Shown here piece by piece: positions 1 to 8,200 of a stretch of 64,000 nt of DNA. The stretch covers positions 4,030,001-4,094,000 of the forward strand of contig NZ_LVWJ02000014.1 in the NCBI RefSeq assembly GCF_001625015.1. The letters are read 5' to 3'. Origin of the DNA: Lewinella sp. 4G2. Its GTDB lineage: Bacteria; Bacteroidota; Bacteroidia; Chitinophagales; Saprospiraceae. Below the pieces are notes generated by a model. That model was not told where the DNA came from. It saw nothing but the letters and a program-made list of their open reading frames with translations, and made no database searches. Each line of letters begins with the position of its first letter. Position 1 is the first letter of the stretch. The position numbers and the translations under genes are program-made.

Positions 1-3000
1 TTATTTCCGGAAGTAGCCCAGGCAACCCGGTAGACATTATCGTCGGGGTTGCCATCATCGATGACGGTGCCGCCGTCAAAATCGAGGGTAATATCATCGT
101 TAGCTACCAGGTTGGTGGAACCAACGGTGATGGTGACTTCCCCGTTAACGCAGACTTCATCAGCGCCAATGATGAACACGGAAGGCCGTTCGTAGACAAT
201 GATGTCGAAAGTGGTGCTGTAAGGGCAGGGACCTTCTTCGACGTAGTCCAAAGTGATCGTATGCGTTGTTCCTGCTTCGCTACCACCGGCGGCAGCAGCA
301 TCGAAAGTAGTACCCATCACGCCGGGGCCGGAGAAAGAAAGCGTGGACATAATCCCGCTTCCACCTTCGACGGTGATGCCGGAAAGGTCAATCGTTTCGT
401 CGCCGTTAAGGAGACAGATGTTGTCAACCAGCCCGTTGTAGTTCGCAACTAGATTGGGGCAGAGCGCCGCAAAACAAGACTGTGTGCTGGCTTCTCCATC
501 ACCGCAGATACCAGTGCCCAGGGCACGGATGGTAATGACGACTTCCTGGTTTTCCGTAAGGCCGGAGAGGCCATAATTCGTGTCCGTGATGGTAAACGGA
601 GCGCCGCCGTCGATCGTCACTTCGTAGCCGGAAGCTCCGGCCTGAGCGTCCCATTCAAAATTGACGCTGAGCACGCCAGCCGGGCCACAGGTGATGACCG
701 GTGGAGTAAGGGGTGCAATGACTTCAATTCCACCCGCCGCATCTACGTTGCCACAGACGGGATCTACCAGCACCAGGTTTACATCCTGGAACCCTGCATC
801 CGTATCGAACTGAGCGGTGATGGGGCCGGCAGTGGTAATATCTCCGCTAATGACGGTAACCCCGGCGGGGAACTGCCACTCAAACGTAAGGCCCGTCGCA
901 TCGGCCACGTACTCAAACGATGCCTCACCGCCCTGACAAACCTGGGGAGCGCTGACCACGAAATCTCTTTCGGGCGGCGCAACCACGTCCAGTACGACCG
1001 TACGGTCAAACGTACACACACCCGCGAAAGAGACGTGATTAGCTACAATGGTATAGGTACCCGTGCGGACGCCAGCGGCCAATGGGGGCAGGCTGATGGT
1101 CGTTGTACCGGAAGGATCGGCGGGGAGGCTATCCAGGCCAAGTTCCGGGCTGGTGAGGAAAATGTCCCCATCCTCCATTGCGGTGATGGTGAAGTCATAC
1201 TCCTGCGGGTCATCCAACAAACAGATCGGCGCGGGCTGGGTGAACTGCCAGCCGGGGCTGAAACAGTTCAGCACCTCACAGGTCTGACTATTCTCCGGGC
1301 CAAAACAGGTTTCCGCACCGGCAATGATCTTCGGAATTACCCGCATAGTCACAATTTGCCCGGGTGTAGTCGGCGCGACGGTGTAGCTCGTAGCCATGTA
1401 GTCGAGATCAACCAAGACCTCGGGATCGGTTCCAATAGTGTAGTAGACCTCGAATTGGGTTTGGCCCACGTCACTCCAGGTGAAGGTGATGCTGGACACG
1501 TCGGAATCATCACAATCACCAAAAACCACCGGTGGAAGGTCGGAGACGACATTCACGTCGACGGCGTTGGTCACGGTGGTACAGCCGTTGGCATCGGTGA
1601 CAGTCACTTGGATACCGGAAGTAACCGGGGAGGAACCATCAAACGTCTGGCGGTCGGCGGTAACGGAAGCGTCGTTGCTCCACTGGTAGGTAAAGGGCGC
1701 CATCCCTGCCGATTCGTTAACGACGAGTTCGACGGAACCCGTGTTACAGATGGTGGGGTTGGGGGGGGTGATCATCGCCACCGGATCTTCGCCAATGGTA
1801 TACGTGACGATGGTCGTGCTCTGGCAACCCTGGGGAGAGCGGATAAAGAGCTCTACATCGATGTTGCCAGGCGTCATATTCTGAGCGCCGGGGATGGAAT
1901 AGGTAGCCGTGTTATTCGCGACGCTACCGGCCCAACGGAATTGGGTGCCGATGGGGAAAGCGCTTCCGTCCTGCATAGTCGCACTGAGGGTAATATCGTC
2001 ACCGGTACAAATAACACTATCCGCGGTGTAGGCGATAAGTGGATCCGGAAGTTGGAAGACGGAGATATCAATATCAACTGGTCCCGGGCAGGTAGCTCCG
2101 AGGGATTCGAAGGAGATGGTGGTGATGGGGCTCGCCCAGTCTGCACCAACTTCAATATTCAGGTTAGCGCCATTTTCGCCGGGGATAGGTACGCCATCGC
2201 GGTACCAAACAGAGGGGCCTGCGCCACCACTGCTGAGGATGAACAGGTCGTCGCCTACACACAGCGTTGGGTCAATTACGTTCAATGTTGGTTCGGGGGA
2301 GTATTCAACGTCGATGGTCGCGGAATTGTCCGTAGGGCAACCATCCACGGTAGCCGTGACAATGTAGGTGCCTTCGTCTGCGGGGTCATTCGTTTGTACG
2401 GTAGCATCGTTACTGACCAGCATGAAGCCATTCGGCCCGGTCCAGGTGTATTCGATAACGGAGGTACCGGGGATGGCGCTTCCGTCGCCGGCGAGTACTT
2501 CCGCAGTTAAGTTAATGGCGCCATCAGAGGGGCAGGTTTCTTCAAATTCAGCCGTGATCTCGGGGTATTCTCCGGGCTCGATGGTGAATTCTACGTTGAG
2601 AGGGCAGCCGGTGCCGAGATTAATGGTCTCCGCGATATAGCTGCCAGCGTCCAGGTCAGTGAAGGTTTGTGGACCAACGCAATCAACACAGCGGGTGACG
2701 AGGTCGCCGCCGGCCGTACGGATGGTAACGTTGTAGGCTTGAGTGCCGCCGTTACCACCGTCGGGGCTAATGATTACGGAGCCGTCGGCAAAGTCGGGGC
2801 AGGTTTGGGGGGTGGGATCAGCCAGCGGATCGTCATCGTCACAGATGACAACTTCGCCGATACTACAGTATTCAAATTCTTCGGCGCAAACTCGGTTCCG
2901 CCAAGATCCGCTGGCTCCGTCTGAGAATACTTTTACACAAATACCCAAGTCCTCTCCAGCGAAGGTGTCATCGCAGTCTTTAACGGTAATGTTCCAGCAG

Positions 3001-3962
3001 AAGGTAGTAGAACCTGGTCTGGTGGTACAACCAGGGCCTCCGTCACCGTAGTTATCACCGGGGTCGTTGCTGTTATTAGTGTTACAACCTCCACCACCGT
3101 TCGTGCCGGCTCCTGACTCATAGGCGAAGCCGCGTTCAAAAAACTCCCCGGTAAAACATCCGGTCCAACCATCAGGGTACCAGCCCCAGGAACCGTTGCC
3201 ATTGCACGAGCCTGGAATTACGGTTGGAACGATAGAACTGACGTCCCATCCAGGTCCGAAATCCATCGTAATGGAGTGCAGCCATTCAACACTACCACCC
3301 TGGTTACCAACGTAGCGATCGAGCGTGAAACAAGCATTGACGGTGGCTCCACATGCGTAAGTAGATGCCTCATTTCTAGGATTGAGAGCAACATCACCAT
3401 CATCCTGACGGAGGCACAAGCCACACCGAGCTTCGGAGGTGACTCGAATATCGAAATCACTTTCAGCGGGCACACGGTTATTGGCTGGCCCGGTGTATCC
3501 TGCAACTAGTACATAAACGGTTTGCCCAATGTCAGCGAAAGCAAGAAAAGAGCCTTGCCCAGCATCAAAAATTGTACAACCACGGAGCTGCAAATCACAC
3601 TCCGTACCGGTGTAATAATTAACCAGTAGTTGATCAAAGTCGGTGTTTGAAATTTGAACAGTATTAGTGTTACCGGCTGAGATAAAACTAAACCAAGTGT
3701 CCGCGGAGTTAGGCAGATCAGGTTCGTCCTCCCCACATCTTGGGAATAGCGCGGTTGGCGTTCCACCAATAGTTGTGCTGGACCCAGTTACTATTTGTTC
3801 ACCCTGTGCGGAAGGGCTGCCACCAATACAGGTAATGTTAGTGATGGCAAACGGATCCAACTCTAGAGAGCCGTCACACTCGTCCACGGCAGGCTGTGCA
3901 AAGACCGTGGTGGGGGCGAGAATGTATATGGACAAAAGCGCTACGAAGTAAAATAGCTTCAT
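1..3962 (-). CDS. giant secreted multi-domain repeat protein (adhesin-like), 3' end outside window
   Basis: An uninterrupted minus-strand frame runs from an ATG at 3962 to the left edge (1320 codons, no stop), so the C-terminus is missing. Residues 1-22 (MKLFYFVALLSIYILAPTTV...) form a signal peptide ending FA|Q. The next part, to about residue 180, resembles a pre-peptidase/CUB-like domain, followed by Cys-, Gly- and Asn-rich segments. From about residue 390 onward there are repeated beta-sandwich modules of PKD/Ig-like/SprB-like character (for example CPSDGAINLTAEV, VTDANGCTTVT) and fibronectin-III-like segments (FEWDAQAGASGYEVTI). Such proteins in Bacteroidota are usually exported by the type IX system and serve in adhesion or gliding. 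The sorting domain would lie beyond the window, so the route is inferred. Paired cysteines suggest disulfides outside the cell. It diverges from the CPBP protease gene. Confidence 0.85.
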   Translation of the reverse strand, partial: MKLFYFVALLSIYILAPTTVFAQPAVDECDGSLELDPFAITNITCIGGSPSAQGEQIVTGSSTTIGGTPTALFPRCGEDEPDLPNSADTWFSFISAGNTNTVQISNTDFDQLLVNYYTGTECDLQLRGCTIFDAGQGSFLAFADIGQTVYVLVAGYTGPANNRVPAESDFDIRVTSEARCGLCLRQDDGDVALNPRNEASTYACGATVNACFTLDRYVGNQGGSVEWLHSITMDFGPGWDVSSIVPTVIPGSCNGNGSWGWYPDGWTGCFTGEFFERGFAYESGAGTNGGGGCNTNNSNDPGDNYGDGGPGCTTRPGSTTFCWNITVKDCDDTFAGEDLGICVKVFSDGASGSWRNRVCAEEFEYCSIGEVVICDDDDPLADPTPQTCPDFADGSVIISPDGGNGGTQAYNVTIRTAGGDLVTRCVDCVGPQTFTDLDAGSYIAETINLGTGCPLNVEFTIEPGEYPEITAEFEETCPSDGAINLTAEVLAGDGSAIPGTSVIEYTWTGPNGFMLVSNDATVQTNDPADEGTYIVTATVDGCPTDNSATIDVEYSPEPTLNVIDPTLCVGDDLFILSSGGAGPSVWYRDGVPIPGENGANLNIEVGADWASPITTISFESLGATCPGPVDIDISVFQLPDPLIAYTADSVICTGDDITLSATMQDGSAFPIGTQFRWAGSVANNTATYSIPGAQNMTPGNIDVELFIRSPQGCQSTTIVTYTIGEDPVAMITPPNPTICNTGSVELVVNESAGMAPFTYQWSNDASVTADRQTFDGSSPVTSGIQVTVTDANGCTTVTNAVDVNVVSDLPPVVFGDCDDSDVSSITFTWSDVGQTQFEVYYTIGTDPEVLVDLDYMATSYTVAPTTPGQIVTMRVIPKIIAGAETCFGPENSQTCEVLNCFSPGWQFTQPAPICLLDDPQEYDFTITAMEDGDIFLTSPELGLDSLPADPSGTTTISLPPLAAGVRTGTYTIVANHVSFAGVCTFDRTVVLDVVAPPERDFVVSAPQVCQGGEASFEYVADATGLTFEWQFPAGVTVISGDITTAGPITAQFDTDAGFQDVNLVLVDPVCGNVDAAGGIEVIAPLTPPVITCGPAGVLSVNFEWDAQAGASGYEVTIDGGAPFTITDTNYGLSGLTENQEVVITIRALGTGICGDGEASTQSCFAALCPNLVANYNGLVDNICLLNGDETIDLSGITVEGGSGIMSTLSFSGPGVMGTTFDAAAAGGSEAGTTHTITLDYVEEGPCPYSTTFDIIVYERPSVFIIGADEVCVNGEVTITVGSTNLVANDDITLDFDGGTVIDDGNPDDNVYRVAWATSGN

Positions 3963-4240
3963 TCAGTGAGCGGATGGCAAGCAAGGCGAACGAGATTTCA
4001 AAAGTCAATTAGTGATAGGCGTCCCGTGGTGGTGAAGGACAAATTGAGCGACACACTTTTTCCGGCGGCAAATTGTTAGAAATCAGATTGAATTTGCGAA
4101 AGCGAAAAACCGAAGAAGAGTGAGACAGTTCTGAACGTAACGATGCTTGAAGTTAAAGATTTGGCCGAAGTGTACACCAACGGCCATTATTAGGCCGCAA
4201 AATAAGCGTTTACTTTGCATTTATCCTTACAAACCCCCTT

Positions 4241-5173
4241 ATGACGAATGTTAAGCCCCGTAGTAAGACAGCTACACGACTCTTAGTAGCCACGTTGATC
4301 AGCCTGGTAATTCTATTCATCGCCGGCCAGGTGATTTTCACCGGGATCCTGCTGGCCAGCGGATTTGAAATCCAATCGTTGCTCACGGGTGAGTTTGACC
4401 TGGACGCCGGGCAACGACAGGCACTACGCCTCGGGCTCTTCCTGAATAATCTACTCTTGTTTGCCGGGGCCGCCATTGCGGGGCTTTGGTACGTGTACCG
4501 GCAAAATTGGCAGCGGTCCGTTTATCTAGACCGTGGACCGGTGAAGGGCAGTCTGGGACCAGCAATTCTCCTCTTCGTGGTGAGCCTTCCCGTCGTTGCC
4601 TACTCTGCCTACGTCAATCTACAGGTCCCCCTTCCCGAATGGGCGAGCCAGAGTGAAGCTGCTACCGACCAGTTGTTGGTCCAGATGCTTACAATGGAAT
4701 CGATCCCAGAACTGCTGCTGGCCGTTCTGACCATTGGAGTGGTGGCCGGACTGGGGGAAGAACTGTTGCTGCGGGGAACCTTCCAGAAGCGCATTCTTGG
4801 TGGCTACCTCCGCAGTCATCACGCGACGATCTGGCTGGCGGCGGCGATCTTCAGTGCCATGCACATCGAGTTTGCCGGCTTTCTGCCCCGGATGATCCTT
4901 GGCGCCAGTCTCGGTTACGCCTACCACTGGACGCGCTCCCTTTGGGTGCCCATCATTCTGCACACGGTATTCAACGGCATCCAGGTGATTGTTGCCTACG
5001 TTACCGGTGAGTTTGATCCGAATGCCATCACCGAAGACGTGCCCGAATGGTGGATGGGGCTCATCGGTTTAGTCCTGAGCATCTACGTTGCCTACCGGGC
5101 GGAACAACGATTTGGGGAGGAATACGACGTGGAGGAAGTGGCCGCGACCGATAGACCAGAACCGCTAGAATAA
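4241..5173 (+). CDS. CPBP family intramembrane metalloprotease
   Basis: A 310-residue polytopic membrane protein. The CPBP (Abi/CAAX protease-like) signature is visible: E173-E174 in GLGEELLLRG, then a histidine in the next helix (FSAMHIEFAG), then HTVFNG in the last conserved helix. Together these supply the glutamate and histidine metal ligands of the family. Helices are predicted at about 17-40, 70-90, 105-125 and in the catalytic block 155-280. The tail is acidic and cytosolic. Family members cleave prenylated or other membrane peptides, or act in bacteriocin immunity; the substrate here is unknown. It stands alone, divergent from the giant secreted protein and convergent with the GlmU-like gene. 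The ATG at 4241 directly precedes a basic N-terminus and the first helix. Confidence 0.85.
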   Translation: MTNVKPRSKTATRLLVATLISLVILFIAGQVIFTGILLASGFEIQSLLTGEFDLDAGQRQALRLGLFLNNLLLFAGAAIAGLWYVYRQNWQRSVYLDRGPVKGSLGPAILLFVVSLPVVAYSAYVNLQVPLPEWASQSEAATDQLLVQMLTMESIPELLLAVLTIGVVAGLGEELLLRGTFQKRILGGYLRSHHATIWLAAAIFSAMHIEFAGFLPRMILGASLGYAYHWTRSLWVPIILHTVFNGIQVIVAYVTGEFDPNAITEDVPEWWMGLIGLVLSIYVAYRAEQRFGEEYDVEEVAATDRPEPLE

Positions 5174-5274
5174 GAATACGTATCCGAAGCTGGTTGAGTA
5201 GCTAGGCTGAGTAGGCGCGATTTCAAAAAGTGATTCTTCATCCGTCGGCCGCAGTTACAAAACGGCGATTCTCA

Positions 5275-6474
5275 CTACTCCGGCCGGTATTTTTCACTCG
5301 CATCGAAGACACGCGCGAATAGATCGCGGTCTTCATCGCTTAGTTGACGTTCGCGGCGGGCCATTACCCGTTCAGCGGTAGCCAGGGCTTTGTCGAGTCG
5401 GTACGTCCGGAAGCCGCCGGCACCGCCCCAGGAAAAGCTGGGAATGAAGGTCCGTGGGAAGCCCTCCCCGAACACATTGGCCGAGAAACCGACAACAGTA
5501 CCAGTATTCATCATGCAATTGATGGCTAACTTGGAGTGGTCGCCCATCACCAATCCGTGAAACTGGAGGCCCGTTTTAGCAAAGCGCTCCGAGACGTAAT
5601 CCCAAACCCGCACTTCGCCGTAATCATTCTTCAAGTTACTGGCGTTGGTGTCCGCTCCGATGTTACACCACTGGCCGATTACGGCATTCCCAAGGAAGCC
5701 GTCGTGGCCCTTATTACTGTTGCTGTGGAAGACAACGTTATTGACTTCCCCGCCAACCTTGCACTTCGGCCCAATGGTGGTATTGGAATACACTTTGGCT
5801 CCCATTTTGAGGGCGGCCCCCTCCCCTACTGAGATTGGCCCACGGAGTAGGCACCCTTCCAGGACAACGGCATCGTGACCAATGTAAACAGGGCCAGTGG
5901 TCAGGTTGAGGGTGCAGGCTTCCATGGTTACCCCTTCTTCCAGAAAGAGGTTGGATTGATCACCAATAAAGGTATTGGAGGTGGAGGGTGTAGCGGACGT
6001 TCTCCCCTCAATGAGTAAGGCAAAATCTCTACGTATCTCCTCACCATTAAAGGTAAAGATATCGGCGGGCCGGGTGAGGTGGCGGACGGGTTCGCCCTCC
6101 AGCTCAAAGGCTTCGATATTGTCAAATTCGTCACCTTCGATAAGGGCTTCTAGAGCATCACCGTTCAAACAGGTAGCAACGAGCAGGCCATTCTGTTGAA
6201 AGGCTTCCCCCGGTACTAACTGTCGCACCTGTTCGGCGAGGGCAGGTGTTGGTAGGACGGCCCCGTTGATTAACAGGTTGTGTTCGCCTTGCTCTACCGG
6301 ATAGAGCTCCCGGAGGCTATCGTCGGTGAGAAAACTGCCGCTTACGCCTAGATGGTGTTCCCACTTTTCCCGAATGGTCAGGATGCCGCAGCGCAGGTCA
6401 CCCACCGGGCGAGAATACGTGAGCGGGAGTAGGTGTGGGCGGACGTCAGAGTCGAAGAAGACCAGGTTTAACAT
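5275..6474 (-). CDS. GlmU-family sugar-1-phosphate nucleotidyltransferase/acyltransferase-like protein
   Basis: 399 residues. The N-terminus (MLNLVFFDSDVRPHLLPLTY) and the following SRPVGDLRCGI match the Bacteroidota variety of GlmU-like proteins, where a degenerate nucleotidyltransferase domain precedes a left-handed beta-helix. The helix part (about 165-350) shows the hexapeptide pattern: VYIGHDAVVLEGCLLRG, ISVGEGAALKMGAKVY, TTIGPKCKVGG. By family this suggests a role in UDP-N-acetylglucosamine or another nucleotide-sugar supply for the envelope. The classical GxGTRM loop is not seen, so the uridylyltransferase activity is uncertain. A TACGTTTG promoter-like element lies at 6529-6536, about 55 bases upstream of the ATG. 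Confidence 0.78.
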   Translation of the reverse strand: MLNLVFFDSDVRPHLLPLTYSRPVGDLRCGILTIREKWEHHLGVSGSFLTDDSLRELYPVEQGEHNLLINGAVLPTPALAEQVRQLVPGEAFQQNGLLVATCLNGDALEALIEGDEFDNIEAFELEGEPVRHLTRPADIFTFNGEEIRRDFALLIEGRTSATPSTSNTFIGDQSNLFLEEGVTMEACTLNLTTGPVYIGHDAVVLEGCLLRGPISVGEGAALKMGAKVYSNTTIGPKCKVGGEVNNVVFHSNSNKGHDGFLGNAVIGQWCNIGADTNASNLKNDYGEVRVWDYVSERFAKTGLQFHGLVMGDHSKLAINCMMNTGTVVGFSANVFGEGFPRTFIPSFSWGGAGGFRTYRLDKALATAERVMARRERQLSDEDRDLFARVFDASEKYRPE

Positions 6475-6634
6475 ACGTGTTCAAGTACTGTGAGAGACGG
6501 TAAGAAATAAATAGGAAGAATGCGGAAGCAAACGTAGCACGGTGCCCGATAGTATGGGGCTCAAGCCGAGTGTCGAGCTGATTTACGAAGCGTACCTTGA
6601 AAATCTGTCGTTCGGCTCACCCATAACATCGAAA

Positions 6635-6664
6635 GCCCGAAGCGAACCAATGTTCACTTCGGGC
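6635..6664 (-). terminator. hairpin terminator behind rpmE2
   Basis: A 13-bp inverted repeat (one mismatch) with a CAAT loop, GCCCGAAGCGAAC against GTTCACTTCGGGC. It lies 28 bases beyond the L31 stop codon, between it and the GlmU-like gene start. On the minus strand it is followed only by a short TTT, so it is a moderate-strength call. Confidence 0.6.
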
Positions 6665-6691
6665 CTCCGGAAAGGAATAGAAGCAGGGGGC

Positions 6692-7000
6692 TTACGCCTC
6701 CTCCGTGGCGGGTGCTTCTTCCGTAGCAGCCTCTTCGCCCAATTTCTTGGCGAAGCGCGACTTACCAAATTTCTTGTTGAACTTGTCGATACGACCAGCG
6801 GTATCCACAAACTGCATCTTACCCGTAAAGAAGGGGTGAGAAGCGCTGGAGATCTCCAACTTGATGAGGGGGTACTCTTCACCTTCGAAGGTATCCGTAT
6901 CACGCGTGTTGGCAGCGCTGCGGCCGAGCCAGCTTTCGTTCGCGTTGATGTCGCGGAAGATCACCGTACGGTAATTCTTGGGGTGCAGATCCTTTTTCAT
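6692..7000 (-). CDS. rpmE2: 50S ribosomal protein L31, type B
   Basis: 102 residues starting [17 protein letters not shown], the hallmark of type B L31 (bL31B). The conserved core [25 protein letters not shown] is complete (residues about 53-77, here given with its ends). No CxxC zinc motif is present, so this is the zinc-independent form. The C-terminus is extended by an acidic, Ala/Glu-rich tail ([14 protein letters not shown]). It is a component of the large subunit near the central protuberance. It is monocistronic, with its own promoter (7021-7051) and a hairpin after it. Confidence 0.95.
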   Translation of the reverse strand: MKKDLHPKNYRTVIFRDINANESWLGRSAANTRDTDTFEGEEYPLIKLEISSASHPFFTGKMQFVDTAGRIDKFNKKFGKSRFAKKLGEEAATEEAPATEEA

Positions 7001-7020
7001 AGCTTTTTATTTTCGGAGCG

Positions 7021-7051
7021 CAAAGGTACGTACTGTTTTAGAATTAAACAA
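7021..7051 (-). promoter_or_regulatory. promoter of rpmE2
   Basis: Read on the minus strand, TTG (7049-7051) is followed by 20 bases and then TACCTTTG (7021-7028), matching the Bacteroidota housekeeping consensus TTTG/TAnnTTTG. The element lies 20 bases before the ATG. Confidence 0.75.
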
Positions 7052-7199
7052 CGCTTTGTGGGAAAGGTAAATCGCAAAAATCCCGCAATCATTAGCCGAT
7101 TGGTCTGTCTCATGGTTTACGCTATCCCAGGCCGACAAGCGCTACTCACAACTTTACCATCTGCCACCTAGTTCTTTGGCTGAAACATTCTGCTCCTCC

Positions 7200-8192
7200 A
7201 TGCGCCATTACCTTTCGTTGCTTTTCGCCCTCCTGTTTATTTATGGCTGCTCCCCCAAATTTACGGAGCAGACGGGATCCGCCACTGAATCACCCAAACC
7301 TGGGTCTGCATCCATCGCGCAGGTCGCTCCAAGCTTAACGGATACTACCCTACTCTGGAAGATCACCACCCCGGGGGCTGCGGCCCCCAGCTACCTCTTC
7401 GGCACCATCCACATCATTCCTGAGGCGGATTACTTCATGCCCAGTAAAGTAGTTCGAGCGCTGAACGCTACCGAAGAGGTGGTTTTCGAAATCGACCCAC
7501 GGGATATGCAGGACATGTCCAAAATGTTGGGGCTAATGATGAAACTCAACATGAAGAACGGGACGAAGATCTCCGACCTCCTGAGCGACGAGGAGTACGC
7601 AACCGTGAAGTCCTACTTCCAGGAGATGGGTATCCCATTTGGCATGATGAGCCGGATGAAACCGCTTTTCCTCAGCGCAATGGTTGGCCAGGGCGGTGAA
7701 GGTGGCGGCATGCCCGGTATCGGCGGCCTCGGTGGCGGACCCTCCGGCATGAAGAGCTACGAAATGGAGTTAACGGAAATTGCCAAAGCAGCCGGCAAGG
7801 AGATCGGTGGCCTAGAAACCATGGATTTTCAAATGAGCCTCTTCGATTCCATCGCCTACGAAGACCAGGCCAGAATGCTCTACGAAGCCGTCGTTGCCGA
7901 CCAAGCCTCAACTGAAACCGGTGGTGAAAACCAAATGGACCAAATGGTTGCCATGTACCGCCGCCAGGCCGTTGCTGAAATGGCCAGCATGATGAGTGAA
8001 GAAACCGCGGAAGTAAATCGCTTCGAAGAGTTGCTCCTTACGCGGCGCAACGAAAATTGGGCCCCCATCATCAAGACGGCCGCCGCGAGTGGCCCCGTAT
8101 TTTACGCAGTCGGCGCCGGTCATTTAGGTGGGACCAACGGCGTCATCGCTTTGCTCAGAGGAATGGGCGTAAGTGTGGAACCCGTATTCTAA
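7200..8192 (+). CDS. TraB/GumN family lipoprotein
   Basis: 330 residues from the ATG at 7200. An upstream in-frame TTG at 7176 would only add eight residues before an otherwise good lipoprotein signal (MRHYLSLLFALLFIYGC, lipobox IYGC). The mature protein has the TraB/GumN core: LLWKITTP, SYLFGTIHI, VVFEIDPRD in the first half, and a conserved end (FYAVGAGHLGGTNGVIALLRGMG). A Gly/Met-rich insert (GGEGGGMPGIGGLGGGPSG) sits near residue 165. TraB/GumN proteins are thought to be metalloproteases (Tiki-like fold) with GxxH and GAGH motifs, and both GTIH and GAGH are present. The substrate is unknown. It ends nine bases from the convergent copper ATPase. Confidence 0.85.
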   Translation: MRHYLSLLFALLFIYGCSPKFTEQTGSATESPKPGSASIAQVAPSLTDTTLLWKITTPGAAAPSYLFGTIHIIPEADYFMPSKVVRALNATEEVVFEIDPRDMQDMSKMLGLMMKLNMKNGTKISDLLSDEEYATVKSYFQEMGIPFGMMSRMKPLFLSAMVGQGGEGGGMPGIGGLGGGPSGMKSYEMELTEIAKAAGKEIGGLETMDFQMSLFDSIAYEDQARMLYEAVVADQASTETGGENQMDQMVAMYRRQAVAEMASMMSEETAEVNRFEELLLTRRNENWAPIIKTAAASGPVFYAVGAGHLGGTNGVIALLRGMGVSVEPVF

Positions 8193-8200
8193 AAGTCCAA

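Noticed and set aside
1035-2510. Long plus-strand open frame (491 codons) inside the giant repeat gene
   Set aside because: It is antisense to an uninterrupted 1320-codon frame with signal peptide and recognisable repeat modules; the translated product is rich in Gly/Arg/His with no family motif.
6542-7171. Plus-strand frame of 209 codons across rpmE2
   Set aside because: Antisense to the certain L31 gene, its promoter and its terminator.
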